Assembly: GCF_022919075.1 (NCBI RefSeq)
Contig: NZ_CP095078.1
Coordinates: forward strand, 4,216,001 to 4,280,000
Reading direction: 5' to 3'
Source: Nocardioides sp. W7
GTDB taxonomy: Bacteria; Actinomycetota; Actinomycetes; Propionibacteriales; Nocardioidaceae
Length of the DNA: 64,000 nucleotides
The notes under the pieces are model-generated. The model saw only the letters and a program-made list of their open reading frames with translations. It searched no databases and was not told where the DNA came from. This document shows positions 31,215 to 39,270 of this stretch, in pieces. Position numbers and translations under genes: made by a program. Each line of letters begins with the position of its first letter. Position 1 is the stretch's first letter.

Positions 31215-31871
31215 TCAGGAGGCGTCAACCGGCTCGTGCCGGTGGATGACGACCTGTGCGGGCAGGAGAACCCGTTCCGCACCGGAGTAGGTGAAGCCCT
31301 GGCGCAGGACCCGGAAGATCGTGCGGTCGAGCTCGGGTTGATCGGTCGCCGCGACCTGGACGGCGTGGTGTCGGCTCGCGTCGAACATCTGGCCGGTGGC
31401 CGCGCCGATCGACTCGATGTCGAGCAGCCCCAGCGCGTCCTCGAGGGCCACCGCGAAGTAGGCGAGGTCGCGTTCGGCACTTTCGCCGGCTTCCTTAGCG
31501 CGGTCCGCGGCCTCGCCCGACTGCGCGTGGAGCGCCGCCATCCGCTGGATCACGGGCTTGAGCAGGGTGCGCACCTGGTCGGCCTGGAGCTCCTCGACCC
31601 GGGCGTGAAGGTGCCGGATCGTGTCCTCCTGGGCGGCGGAGCGCTCATGGAAGCGAGCGGTCTGCGCCACGATCGCGGCCACCGCTTCGATCAGCGGATC
31701 AGGCTGCGGGGCGACCGCTTCGGGTTCCGGCTCCGGGGCCGGTACTGGCGTCGGTGCTGGCGTCGTCGCCAGGGACTCTAACGGCTGCACAGCAACGGGC
31801 TGGAGGGGAACCAGGGGTTCATCCACGACCGGCGGCTCCTCCGGTCGTCCGGACGCGCCCTTTCCAAACAT
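31215..31871 (-). CDS. GrpE-like nucleotide-exchange factor
   Basis: The 218 residues start at ATG 31871 behind GGGGGAG. A disordered, Pro-Glu-Ala-rich N-terminus (about 15-55) precedes a long coiled coil (EDTIRHLHARVEELQADQVR, 75-115). A small C-terminal domain follows with LGLLDIESIGAATGQMFD and RTIFRVLRQGFTYSGAERVL, the end pattern of GrpE. GrpE releases ADP from Hsp70. As first gene of operon B it directly precedes the Hsp70, so it almost certainly serves that protein. The island operator lies about 90 bp upstream. Confidence 0.82.
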   Translation of the reverse strand: MFGKGASGRPEEPPVVDEPLVPLQPVAVQPLESLATTPAPTPVPAPEPEPEAVAPQPDPLIEAVAAIVAQTARFHERSAAQEDTIRHLHARVEELQADQVRTLLKPVIQRMAALHAQSGEAADRAKEAGESAERDLAYFAVALEDALGLLDIESIGAATGQMFDASRHHAVQVAATDQPELDRTIFRVLRQGFTYSGAERVLLPAQVVIHRHEPVDAS

Positions 31872-31956
31872 CCCGCTCCCCCATGTGTTCGGTTGGTACG
31901 TTTCGAGGCGCCAGCCTGACAGCGGCAAAGCGGGAGCGCCCACGGTTTCGCCATCA

Positions 31957-32009
31957 TTTGACCAACTGTCACGAATCAGGTCGCTCGACCTTCCGAGGTA
32001 GCTAGATTT
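31957..32009. promoter_or_regulatory. Operator and divergent promoters of GrpE operon and VirD4-like gene
   Basis: The 17-mer at 31957-31973, read on the minus strand as CGTGACAGTTGGTCAAA, is identical to the one before alkB. On the plus strand a -10 TAGATT at 32004-32009 lies seven bases before the ATG at 32016, so that gene may be leaderless. The minus-strand -10 is less clear. Confidence 0.55.
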
Positions 32010-32015
32010 CGGCCC

Positions 32016-33554
32016 ATGGGCTTGGGATGGCAGGTCACCCGCGGCGTCTTCGGCGCCACCAACGCGGCCAGTCGGAGCATGAACAGGGCCGGTCGGACCA
32101 TGGCCAATCAGGCGGCGACCAACGCCGCGATGCGGCGGGCCAACCGCGGCTCGCGCGCGGTCAGCAGAGGTCTGATCGGGCCGTGGGACCAGGTGCCGGC
32201 CGGCGCGCAGGACTTCCTCGACTACTCCGGGGTCGCCCGACCCGCCGACATCTCGCCGCAGACCTGGGCGTTCCCGCTCGGCAGGTACGTCAAGCCCAAG
32301 ACGTCCCTGATGTCCAGGTCCTTCCCCGCCGAGGGCGAGATCGGGATCACCCCGCGCACTGCCAACAAGCACACCGTTGTCTACGCCCCGAGCCAGATCG
32401 GCAAGTCCACCTCGATCATCGCGCCCTGGATCCATGCCGCGATGGGTCAGGGCTACTTCGTGGTGGCCCTGGATCTCAAGGGCAACGGCGACCTGCTCGA
32501 CATGGTGCAGACCTACGCACGCGCAGCGGGCGACCTGCCCGACGTGGCCCTCACCAACTTCGACTACACCGACGCCCAGCGCTCGGCCACCTGGAACTGG
32601 ATCAGCGATCTCAACGGCGAGGACGGCGCGATCACGACGGCGGCGACCGCGATCATCGGTGATGACCGTGAGGTCGACCCGAACCGCGAGTTCCGGCTGC
32701 GCGATCTCAAATGGCTCCAGGGTCTGCTGGAGTACGCCAGCACCAGCGATCACCCGTGGACCGTCGCTTCCCTCCTGCGCTTGCTCCATGATCAACCGCG
32801 GCTGGCGCAGTACGTCGGGAACGACGCACCGCAGCGGGCGCAAACCCGCCTACGCGACCTGATCAGCCTGTCCCCCGACGACTACCACACCCGGGTCCAG
32901 TTCCTCGTGACGTACCTCGAGGCGCTCAATACCCACGACTTCAACCGGGTCACCGGCCGGCGCGGGATCGACCTGAGCCGGGTGAGCGACGAGCCCGGGC
33001 TTCTCGTCGTGACCGCTCCCCTCGCGCACGGACGCTCGTCCACGGCGGTATCCGGGTTGTTCCTGTCCCAGTTCATCCGCCAGCAGATGCTCCAGTTCAA
33101 CCGCTCGTCGCGGCCGGTGTTGCTCGTGCTCGATGAAGCGCCGCGGCTGGCGGACCGTCTCAACCTGGCTCAGCTCTTGACGACGTCGGCCAGCTCCGGC
33201 ATGAGCATCCTGCTCGCGCTGCAGGAGGTCACTGACTTCGACGAGCAGCAGCGCGAAACGATCCTCGCCAACTGCGGTACCCACATCCTGATGGCCGGCG
33301 CGGGTCCGGAGACGACCGACTACTTCGGCCGACGGCTGGGCAATCGCACGGTGGCCCGCCAAACCCAGTCGATGAACCACAGCCGCCAGTCAGGCGCGAC
33401 GTTCCAGACGGGTGTGCAGAACTCCGACGTGCCGGTGCTCGGGCGAACCGAGATGGCGAACCCGCCGGGCAGCGCCTACGCCGGCATCGTTCACTGCCGC
33501 GACCTGTCGGCGAAGCCGATCCTCGTCGATCTGGTGCGCGCAGACCTCAGCTGA
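32016..33554 (+). CDS. VirD4/TraG-like coupling ATPase
   Basis: This 512-residue ATPase has Walker A APSQIGKST (K130), Walker B VLLVLDEAP (D373, E374) and the following ILLALQEVTD glutamine strand; the latter region matches the TraM-recognition/TraG C-terminal part of conjugative coupling proteins. The N-terminus is basic (many Arg and Ala, 1-55) and lacks the two membrane helices of true VirD4. No other type IV secretion, relaxase or plasmid gene is present. An orphan, soluble, hexamer-type motor in a chaperone/GTPase island suggests it moves DNA or protein for the system rather than for conjugation. It is divergent from operon B with a shared operator. Confidence 0.82.
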   Translation: MGLGWQVTRGVFGATNAASRSMNRAGRTMANQAATNAAMRRANRGSRAVSRGLIGPWDQVPAGAQDFLDYSGVARPADISPQTWAFPLGRYVKPKTSLMSRSFPAEGEIGITPRTANKHTVVYAPSQIGKSTSIIAPWIHAAMGQGYFVVALDLKGNGDLLDMVQTYARAAGDLPDVALTNFDYTDAQRSATWNWISDLNGEDGAITTAATAIIGDDREVDPNREFRLRDLKWLQGLLEYASTSDHPWTVASLLRLLHDQPRLAQYVGNDAPQRAQTRLRDLISLSPDDYHTRVQFLVTYLEALNTHDFNRVTGRRGIDLSRVSDEPGLLVVTAPLAHGRSSTAVSGLFLSQFIRQQMLQFNRSSRPVLLVLDEAPRLADRLNLAQLLTTSASSGMSILLALQEVTDFDEQQRETILANCGTHILMAGAGPETTDYFGRRLGNRTVARQTQSMNHSRQSGATFQTGVQNSDVPVLGRTEMANPPGSAYAGIVHCRDLSAKPILVDLVRADLS

Positions 33555-33751
33555 CTGAGCTCCGACCGAGGATGCCGATGCTGCAGTCGTCCCTGGTCGC
33601 GTCCCGATCCGGGTCTCGTAGTCCGACCTACATAAGTCTCCGGCGGTGAGTCTCCCTAGGCGTGCAGAGAGTGGACTCGAGCCACTTGTGTCAGTCCGAC
33701 TACGTGCTGCCCACCGGGGCGCGTTGTCCGCCTCCTGGCGACTCATTGGTA

Positions 33752-33812
33752 AACCGAACGGTTGACGACCGACAGTTCGCGACCTACCCTCTATTCAACC
33801 CACCGGTTGAAT
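33752..33812 (+). promoter_or_regulatory. Promoter and palindromic operators of the ArsR/SRPBCC pair
   Basis: A -35 TTGACG (33762-33767) and -10 TACCCT (33785-33790) are 17 bp apart. ATTCAACC-CACC-GGTTGAAT (33793-33812) is a perfect 8-bp dyad just downstream of the -10. AACCGAACGGTT (33752-33763), sharing the AACC/GGTT halves, overlaps the -35. This is the expected arrangement for autorepression by the adjacent ArsR protein. The preceding 33555-33751 shows nothing recognisable. Confidence 0.65.
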
Positions 33813-33821
33813 AGGAACACG

Positions 33822-34193
33822 ATGACCGATCAGCTCTCCCGCGTCTTCTCGGCGCTCGCCGACCCGACCCGCCGCGACATCGTCGCTCGCCTCGCCGTAG
33901 GCGACGCGACGGTCGGGGCGCTGGCCGAGCCGTACGACGTGAGCGTCCAGGCCGTGTCCAAGCACCTCAAGGTGCTGGAGGACGCCGGACTGGTCAGCCG
34001 CAGCAGAGAGGCGCAGCGCCGGCCGGTCCACCTGGAGGCGGAGGTGTTCGACCTGATGACGAAGTGGATCGAGCGCTACCGCCGACAGGCCGAGGAGCGG
34101 TTCAGCCGGCTCGACGCCGTGCTGGCCGAGATGGCCGAGATGGACGACGAGGACAGCACCCCCATCAGCACCCGAGAAGGGACCGCATCATGA
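33822..34193 (+). CDS. ArsR-family transcriptional regulator
   Basis: The ATG at 33822 gives 123 residues; an earlier in-frame codon overlaps the promoter. The winged helix-turn-helix is clear: FSALADPTRRDIVARL, then VSVQAVSKHLKVLEDAGLVS (residues about 9-60). No cysteine metal-binding motif is present, so it belongs to the non-metal-sensing SdpR-like subgroup that is usually paired with an SRPBCC-fold protein. The stop overlaps that partner's start by 4 bp. It is likely autoregulated through the dyads upstream. Confidence 0.9.
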   Translation: MTDQLSRVFSALADPTRRDIVARLAVGDATVGALAEPYDVSVQAVSKHLKVLEDAGLVSRSREAQRRPVHLEAEVFDLMTKWIERYRRQAEERFSRLDAVLAEMAEMDDEDSTPISTREGTAS

Positions 34194-34717
34194 CCACCAC
34201 CAGCGAGCAGCAGGACAGCAGCTCCCCCACCGCCGCGCAGCGCTACGACGAGGCGGCCATCGAGGCCGACACGACGGTGCCCGCCATCCACATCCGGCGC
34301 GACTTCCGGGCCACGCCGGCGCAGCTCTTCCGCGCCCACACCGACCCCGAGATCTTCGTCCGCTGGATGGGCCCGAGGGAGCTCGAGAACGAGATCGTCG
34401 AGTGGGACGCCCGCGACGGCGGGTCCTGGCGCTACACCGCCCGGCACGACGACTTCGAGGGCTCCTTCCGCGGCTGCTTCCACACCGTCCGCGAGGACCG
34501 CATCGTCCAGACCTTCACCTGGGAGGGCATGCCGGACGCCGTTTCGCTGGAGACGCTGACGTTCGAGGACCTGGGCGACGGCCGCACGCGGCTGCACGCG
34601 GTCTCGCTGTGCGACTCCTTGGAGGGTCGCGACCAGTGGCTGGCCAGCGGCATGGAGGTCGGCGTCAACGAGGGGTACGCCGAGCTCGACCGGCTGATCG
34701 CCGACCGCGAGCTGTAG
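34190..34717 (+). CDS. SRPBCC (AHSA1-like) protein
   Basis: The 175-residue protein belongs to the START/Bet v1-like superfamily; the AHSA1-type core begins at IHIRRDFRATPAQLFRAHTDP, with FVRWMGP and the C-terminal helix VGVNEGYAELDRLI. Members bind hydrophobic ligands or assist Hsp90, and stand-alone bacterial ones are mostly uncharacterised. It is translationally coupled to the ArsR regulator, an arrangement in which the SRPBCC protein may sense or sequester the inducing ligand. The first 30 residues are polar and probably disordered. Confidence 0.88.
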   Translation: MTTTSEQQDSSSPTAAQRYDEAAIEADTTVPAIHIRRDFRATPAQLFRAHTDPEIFVRWMGPRELENEIVEWDARDGGSWRYTARHDDFEGSFRGCFHTVREDRIVQTFTWEGMPDAVSLETLTFEDLGDGRTRLHAVSLCDSLEGRDQWLASGMEVGVNEGYAELDRLIADREL

Positions 34718-34735
34718 CCGGACGCGCTGCCGCCG

Positions 34736-35563
34736 CTAGAACCCACCCAGTGCCGTCGACGGCGTCGGTCGACGCGCCGCGACGAGCTCACCGGGAGTCT
34801 CGCCGGCGTAGCGCCTGACGTCTCGCGCGAGGTGACTCTGGTCGGCGTAACCGTGCCGCACCGCGATCTCGGCCTGCGGCAGCACTCCCAGGTCCGCCGC
34901 GGCCCGCTCGAAGCGCACGACCCCCGCGACCTCCTTGGGCGTGAGTCCGATCTCCTCGCGGAAGGTCCGCGCCACGTGGCCGTGACTCCAACCCGTGGCG
35001 GTCACCAGGTCCGCGATCCGCGCCCGTCCGCCGCTCAGCCGGATCTGGTCCCACATCCAGGTCAGCCACGACGGTGGCTCACCCTGCGCGGCCGCGCGAC
35101 GGAGCAGCAGGCTCTCGACGACCTCGAACCGCTCCTCCCAGCCGGTCGCCGCGTGGAGCCTGTCGCTCAGGGTGTCGCCCAGCTCGGTGACGACATCGCC
35201 CGCGTGGAGGACGGCGCGAGCCACCTCTCGACCGGGGACGCCCATGATCCGGCGAACGCCGAGGGGGGTCAGGTAGACCTGCACGCAGTCCTGGCCGCGA
35301 GCGAACCGCGTGTCGGCGCAGCCGGTGGACAGCCCGGCCGCGAAGGAGCGGTACTCGCGGCCGGCTCCCACCCCGTCGGCGAGCGCGTCGATCGCGAGGG
35401 CGTCGCCGAACGAGAGCACCAGGGGCACCACGGTGCCCGCGGGCTGACGGCGGCGAACCGCGCCGGTCGCCCGCTCGGACAGCCCGACCATGCCGGCGAC
35501 CACGCCGTCGAGGGCCGGCGAGGCACGGTGCCGCGCGAGCTCGATGCGGTGCGGCTCCTCCAC
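34736..35563 (-). CDS. AraC-family transcriptional regulator
   Basis: The 275-residue protein starts at GTG. The C-terminal 90 residues carry the AraC double helix-turn-helix: ARIADLVTATGWSHGHVART, and then IAVRHGYADQSHLARDVRRY with AGETPGEL. The N-terminal part (about 1-160) is a cupin-like effector domain typical of the family; the ligand is unknown. It is divergent from the DHFR-fold gene with 66 bp between starts, so control of that gene is likely, as in many actinobacterial pairs. Confidence 0.9.
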   Translation of the reverse strand: MEEPHRIELARHRASPALDGVVAGMVGLSERATGAVRRRQPAGTVVPLVLSFGDALAIDALADGVGAGREYRSFAAGLSTGCADTRFARGQDCVQVYLTPLGVRRIMGVPGREVARAVLHAGDVVTELGDTLSDRLHAATGWEERFEVVESLLLRRAAAQGEPPSWLTWMWDQIRLSGGRARIADLVTATGWSHGHVARTFREEIGLTPKEVAGVVRFERAAADLGVLPQAEIAVRHGYADQSHLARDVRRYAGETPGELVAARRPTPSTALGGF

Positions 35564-35629
35564 CCGACCCAGTGTCGCGGATCAATTTCCTTCAAGCCAC
35601 CGGATCGTCGGTCCTGCACCATCGCGGAC

Positions 35630-36220
35630 ATGCGCAGACTGGTGGTCGTCGAGTTCCTGTCCGTGGACGGTGTCATGCAGGGCCTGGGCTCCCCCGAGGA
35701 GGACACCGACGGCGGGTTCACCCACGGCGGCTGGGGCGCGCCGTACGCCGACGCGATCCACGAGGCCGTCACCACAGACGGGCCGAATCTCACCACCGCC
35801 TACCTGTTCGGACGTCGTACCTACGAGAAGATGGCCGGCTTCTGGCCGCAGCAACCCGACGACAACCCCATGGCGCGGCGGCTGAACAGCACCCCCAAGT
35901 ACGTCGCGTCCCGCACCCTCCGCGAAGTCGGCTGGCCGGGCACGCACCTGCTCGACGGGGAGCTCGAGGCGGCGGTCGGCGAGCTCAAGGCGAGCGGGGA
36001 CGGCGACCTCGCGGTCCTGGGCAGCGGCAACCTCGTGGAGCAGCTCCTGCGGCGCGACCTGGTCGACGAGCTGCGACTCTTCCTGCACCCGCTGCTCCTG
36101 GGCACCGGCAAGCGCCTCTTCCGGGAACTGCCCGCTCCTCGCCCGCTCGCGCTCACCGCCTCGGGTACGACGAGCCGCGGCACGGTGGTGCTGAGCTACG
36201 AGGTGCTGCGGCCGGGCTGA
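35630..36220 (+). CDS. Dihydrofolate-reductase-fold (RibD C-terminal-like) protein
   Basis: The ATG at 35630 gives 196 residues. The fold is recognised from VVVEFLSVDGVMQGLGSPEE, YLFGRRTYEKMAGFWP, PKYVASRTL, LAVLGSGNLVEQLLRRDLVDEL and LHPLLLGTGKRLF, standard for YyaP/YwjB-like reductases distinct from FolA. Such proteins probably reduce small heterocycles with NADPH, and substrates are mostly unknown. It is divergent from the AraC regulator. A decayed relative of the same family lies at 53177. Confidence 0.92.
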   Translation: MRRLVVVEFLSVDGVMQGLGSPEEDTDGGFTHGGWGAPYADAIHEAVTTDGPNLTTAYLFGRRTYEKMAGFWPQQPDDNPMARRLNSTPKYVASRTLREVGWPGTHLLDGELEAAVGELKASGDGDLAVLGSGNLVEQLLRRDLVDELRLFLHPLLLGTGKRLFRELPAPRPLALTASGTTSRGTVVLSYEVLRPG

Positions 36221-36320
36221 GCGCGCGACGAGGGTCCCGATCAACGGAAGGAGGCGGGGCGGCCCACCCCCGGCCGTGGCACGGTGACGCTCCTTCCGGT
36301 GATCGACGAGGAGTGTTCCC

Positions 36321-37838
36321 GTGACCAGTGACCAGGCCTCAGCCGAGGAGCGGGCAACCGCCCCGGGAGTCACCGACGTGACGCCGGTGCCGCTCGCGCA
36401 GGTGTCCTCCTTCGACCACGAGGTCGACGTGCTCGTGGTGGGCGCCGGGTGCGCCGGGGCGGCAGCGGCGATGGAGGCGGCGGCGGCCGGGGCCGAGGTC
36501 GTCGTACTGGAGCGGGCCAGCGGTCCCGGCGGGTCGTCGGCGCAGTCGGGGGGCGAGCTCTACCTCGGCGGCGGCACCGCCGTGCAGCGGGCCTGCGGCT
36601 TCGAGGACGACGCCGACAACATGTTCGCCTACCTGCGCGCCGCGCTCGGGCCGCACGTCGACGAGGAGAAGCTCCGGCTCTACTGCGACGGCTCCGTGGA
36701 GCACTTCGAGTGGTTCCGGTCCTGCGGCGTGAACTTCCAGGAGTCGCTGTACGACGCCCCGACCTGGATGCCGTTCACCCAGGACGGGCTGATGTGGCTC
36801 GGTGAGAACGCCTGGCCCTACAACGAGCTCGCCCGCCCCGTGCCTCGCGGGCACCGCCCCGCGACCAAGGGCTGGGCGGGACACACCGTCATGGAGGCGC
36901 TGATGGGCGCCTGCCGGGAGGGCGGGGCGTCGGTCCACACCGACACCCGCGCCCGGTCGCTGGTGGTGGACGACGGGGGCCGCGTCGTCGGCGTCGTGGC
37001 CCGCCGGTTCGGGTCGCAGGTCACCTACCGCGCGCGGCGCGGGGTCGTGCTCACCACCGGCGGCTTCGTCGACAACGACGAGATGCTCACCGACCACGCC
37101 CCCGTCCTGCTGGGACACGGCAAGGTCAGCGACGGGCTCGACGACGGCTCGGGCATCCAGATGGCCGCCGCGCTCGGCGCAGCCACCCGCCGGATGGGCT
37201 TCGTCGAGGCGGCGTACACCGCGGTGCCCGCGATGGTGTGTCGCGGCATGCTGGTCAACGGGCTCGGGCAGCGGTTCATCAACGAGGACGTCTACCCCGG
37301 GCTGTTCAGCCACGCGGCGCTGCACCAGCCCGGTCCCTGCTGGGTGCTGCTCGACGAGCAGGGCCTGGAGTCGGTCCCCGACGGCGACGAGATGGGGGTG
37401 CGGCCGACGTACGCCGCCGAGACCCTGGAGGAGCTCGAGGAGGAGCTGGGTCTCCCGACCGGCTCGCTCGGCCGCACGGTGGCCGCCTACAACGAGCACG
37501 CCGCGACCGGCACGGACCCGCTGTTCCACAAGGACGCTCGGTGGCTGCGGGTGCTCGAGGGTCCCTGGGCCGCGGTCGATCCCCGGCTCGGATTCTTCGC
37601 CGAGGGCAGCACCGGGGGCGGCGGAACCGGCTTCCAGGGCTTCACCCTCGGCGGGCTCAGCACGACCGTCGACGGCGAGGTCCGCTCGGTGACCGGCTCC
37701 CTCGTGGCCGGCCTGTACGCCGCCGGCCGGGCCAGCTCGGGCATCCACGGGGAGGGTTACGTCTCCGGCACCTCGCTCGGCGACGGCACGTTCTTCGGGC
37801 GGCGGGCGGGCCGCGCAGCCGCGGCGGCGCGCGCCTGA
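36321..37838 (+). CDS. FAD-dependent oxidoreductase of the KstD/fumarate-reductase family
   Basis: This 505-residue flavoprotein starts at GTG behind GAGGAG. The FAD dinucleotide fold is VVGAGCAGAAAAMEAA (GxGxxG at 41-46), with the ribose-binding acidic residue in VVLERA. GVVLTTGGFVDNDEML (near 240) and the C-terminal AGRASSGIHGEGYVSGTSLG that closes the FAD site are typical of fumarate-reductase-like flavoproteins and 3-ketosteroid delta-1-dehydrogenases. With hsa-like genes 2 kb downstream, dehydrogenation of a ring substrate is possible, but sequence alone does not separate KstD from its many relatives. Confidence 0.85.
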   Translation: MTSDQASAEERATAPGVTDVTPVPLAQVSSFDHEVDVLVVGAGCAGAAAAMEAAAAGAEVVVLERASGPGGSSAQSGGELYLGGGTAVQRACGFEDDADNMFAYLRAALGPHVDEEKLRLYCDGSVEHFEWFRSCGVNFQESLYDAPTWMPFTQDGLMWLGENAWPYNELARPVPRGHRPATKGWAGHTVMEALMGACREGGASVHTDTRARSLVVDDGGRVVGVVARRFGSQVTYRARRGVVLTTGGFVDNDEMLTDHAPVLLGHGKVSDGLDDGSGIQMAAALGAATRRMGFVEAAYTAVPAMVCRGMLVNGLGQRFINEDVYPGLFSHAALHQPGPCWVLLDEQGLESVPDGDEMGVRPTYAAETLEELEEELGLPTGSLGRTVAAYNEHAATGTDPLFHKDARWLRVLEGPWAAVDPRLGFFAEGSTGGGGTGFQGFTLGGLSTTVDGEVRSVTGSLVAGLYAAGRASSGIHGEGYVSGTSLGDGTFFGRRAGRAAAAARA

Positions 37839-37859
37839 CGGGGCCCGCACCCCCGAATC

Positions 37860-37921
37860 GCAACCAATGGTTGCATCTCCTGGAGTTCCCGACTAACGTC
37901 ATGCGCAACCAAACATTGCGC
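37860..37921 (+). promoter_or_regulatory. Promoter and operators of the second SRPBCC/ArsR cassette
   Basis: GCAACC-AAT-GGTTGC (37860-37874) overlaps a -35 TTGCAT (37871-37876), and 17 bp later comes the -10 TAACGT (37894-37899). A second dyad, GCGCAA...TTGCGC (37903-37921), covers the start region. Both are good candidates for binding by the ArsR protein encoded at 38400. Confidence 0.65.
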
Positions 37922-37935
37922 GAAGGGAAGCGGCC

Positions 37936-38403
37936 ATGGAGTACGCAAGCATCGAGCGCGAGGTCCACATCCAGGCCTCCCCCGAGGTGGTGTTCGAGGT
38001 GGTCAGCCGCCCGGAGCACCTCCGGGAGTGGTGGCCCGACGAGACCACCCTCGAGTCCTCGGCCCCCGGCGCGACCGGCGAGCTGATCTGGGGCGACGAG
38101 GCCGACCCGCGCGCCAACGTCCAGCTCATGACGGTGGTGGAGTCGGACCCGCCGCGACGCTTCGCCTTCTGCTGGACCCACGCCGCGGACGAGGAGGCGG
38201 GTCCCGGCAACTCCCTGCTCGTGACCTTCGACCTGGTTCCCTCGGCGACCGGCACCTCGCTGCGGATGACCGAGTCCGGGTTCCGCGAGAGGGGCTGGGA
38301 GGCCGCGGTGCTCGAGGAGGCCTACCGCGACCATGTCTCGGGCTGGGACTTCTTCGTCCCCCGCCTCGCGGCGTACGCCGAGCGCCTGGTCGCCGCGCGA
38401 TGA
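37936..38403 (+). CDS. SRPBCC (AHSA1-like) protein
   Basis: This 155-residue single-domain Bet v1-like protein begins IEREVHIQASPEVVFEVVSR, with LREWWPDE, a central sheet (FAFCWTH) and the closing helix VSGWDFFVPRLAAYAERL. It is the first gene of the second ArsR cassette and is coupled to the regulator by a 4-bp overlap. The ligand or client is unknown. It differs clearly in sequence from the SRPBCC proteins at 34190 and 38764. Confidence 0.9.
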   Translation: MEYASIEREVHIQASPEVVFEVVSRPEHLREWWPDETTLESSAPGATGELIWGDEADPRANVQLMTVVESDPPRRFAFCWTHAADEEAGPGNSLLVTFDLVPSATGTSLRMTESGFRERGWEAAVLEEAYRDHVSGWDFFVPRLAAYAERLVAAR

Positions 38404-38759
38404 CCGTGGCGGTCGACGACGCCCTCTGGTCGGCGGTCGGCGACCCGACCCGACGACGGATGCTCGACCTGCTGCTCAGCGGTGATGCGGGCACCGCCAC
38501 CAGCCTGAGCGAGCAGCTGCCCGTCACCCGCCAGGCGGTCTCGAAGCATCTCGGCGTGCTCGACCGGGTCGGCCTGGTGCACGCGACGCCGTACGGGCGC
38601 GAGAAGAGATATCGCGTGGACGACGAGCAGTTCGCGCGGGCCATCGCCCAGCTCTCCGCGGTCGGCGCGGCCTGGGACGCCCGACTCCACCGGATCAAGC
38701 GGATCGCCGAGGCGATCCAACGCACCCAGGACGACGAAGCCAACAACGGAAAGAGGTAG
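38400..38759 (+). CDS. ArsR-family transcriptional regulator
   Basis: The 119-residue winged-helix regulator starts at the ATG overlapping the previous stop (ATGA). Its core reads LWSAVGDPTRRRMLDLLLSG, LPVTRQAVSKHLGVLDRVGL and the wing YGREKRYRVDDEQ. It has no metal-binding cysteines. Lying between two SRPBCC genes, it probably represses the cassette through the dyads at 37860-37921. Confidence 0.92.
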   Translation: MTVAVDDALWSAVGDPTRRRMLDLLLSGDAGTATSLSEQLPVTRQAVSKHLGVLDRVGLVHATPYGREKRYRVDDEQFARAIAQLSAVGAAWDARLHRIKRIAEAIQRTQDDEANNGKR

Positions 38760-38763
38760 GCAG

Positions 38764-39207
38764 ATGGTGGACATCCTGCACCGCATCGGCGTCGAGAAGG
38801 CGTCACCCGCGGAGGTCTACGAAGCACTCACCACGGTGGACGGACTCGCCGCCTGGTGGACCGACCAGACCACCGGCGACCCCGAGGTGGGCGGCACGCT
38901 CGAGTTCCGGTTCGTCCCCGGTGGCTTCGACATGGAGGTGATCGAGCTGGAGCCCGCCAAGCGGGTCCGCTGGCAGGTCGCGGACGGCCCGCCGGAGTGG
39001 GTCGGCACCCACGTGACCTTCGACCTCTCCCAGGTCGACGGCTACACCATCGTGCTGTTCGCTCACGAGGGCTGGGCGGAGCCCGGGGAGTTCATGCACC
39101 ACTGCAGCACGAAGTGGGCGTCGTACCTGCTGAGCCTCAAGGCGCTCGTGGAGACCGGCACCGGCGCACCCGCCCCGCACGACGTGATGATCAGCGACTG
39201 GCACTAG
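38764..39207 (+). CDS. SRPBCC-fold protein
   Basis: The 147-residue protein starts 4 bp after the ArsR stop, behind GAAAGAGG. The core pattern is IGVEKASPAEVYEALTTVDG, LAAWWTDQTTGDPEVGGTLE and a C-terminal helix HHCSTKWASYLLSLKALVET, as in ATPase-activator-like (AHSA1) and polyketide-cyclase-like proteins. It is the third and last gene of the cassette. The function is unknown. Confidence 0.9.
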   Translation: MVDILHRIGVEKASPAEVYEALTTVDGLAAWWTDQTTGDPEVGGTLEFRFVPGGFDMEVIELEPAKRVRWQVADGPPEWVGTHVTFDLSQVDGYTIVLFAHEGWAEPGEFMHHCSTKWASYLLSLKALVETGTGAPAPHDVMISDWH

Positions 39208-39270
39208 GCACCTGCGCCACGCGCCGGCGGCACAGCGACCTCCACCGGAACTCGCCGACGCCGCGAGCGC

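Noticed and set aside
32016..33554. Conjugative element or plasmid coupling protein
   Set aside because: No relaxase, other type IV secretion components, replication gene or attachment site is visible, and the N-terminal membrane anchor is missing.
33768..33783. CCGACAGTTCGCGACC as a sixth copy of the island operator
   Set aside because: Only partial match, and it lies between the -35 and -10 of the ArsR promoter, which has its own better dyads; likely coincidence.
34832..35629. N-terminal extension of the DHFR-fold frame through the AraC gene
   Set aside because: The extension is antisense to a clear AraC regulator; the conserved protein begins at the ATG at 35630.
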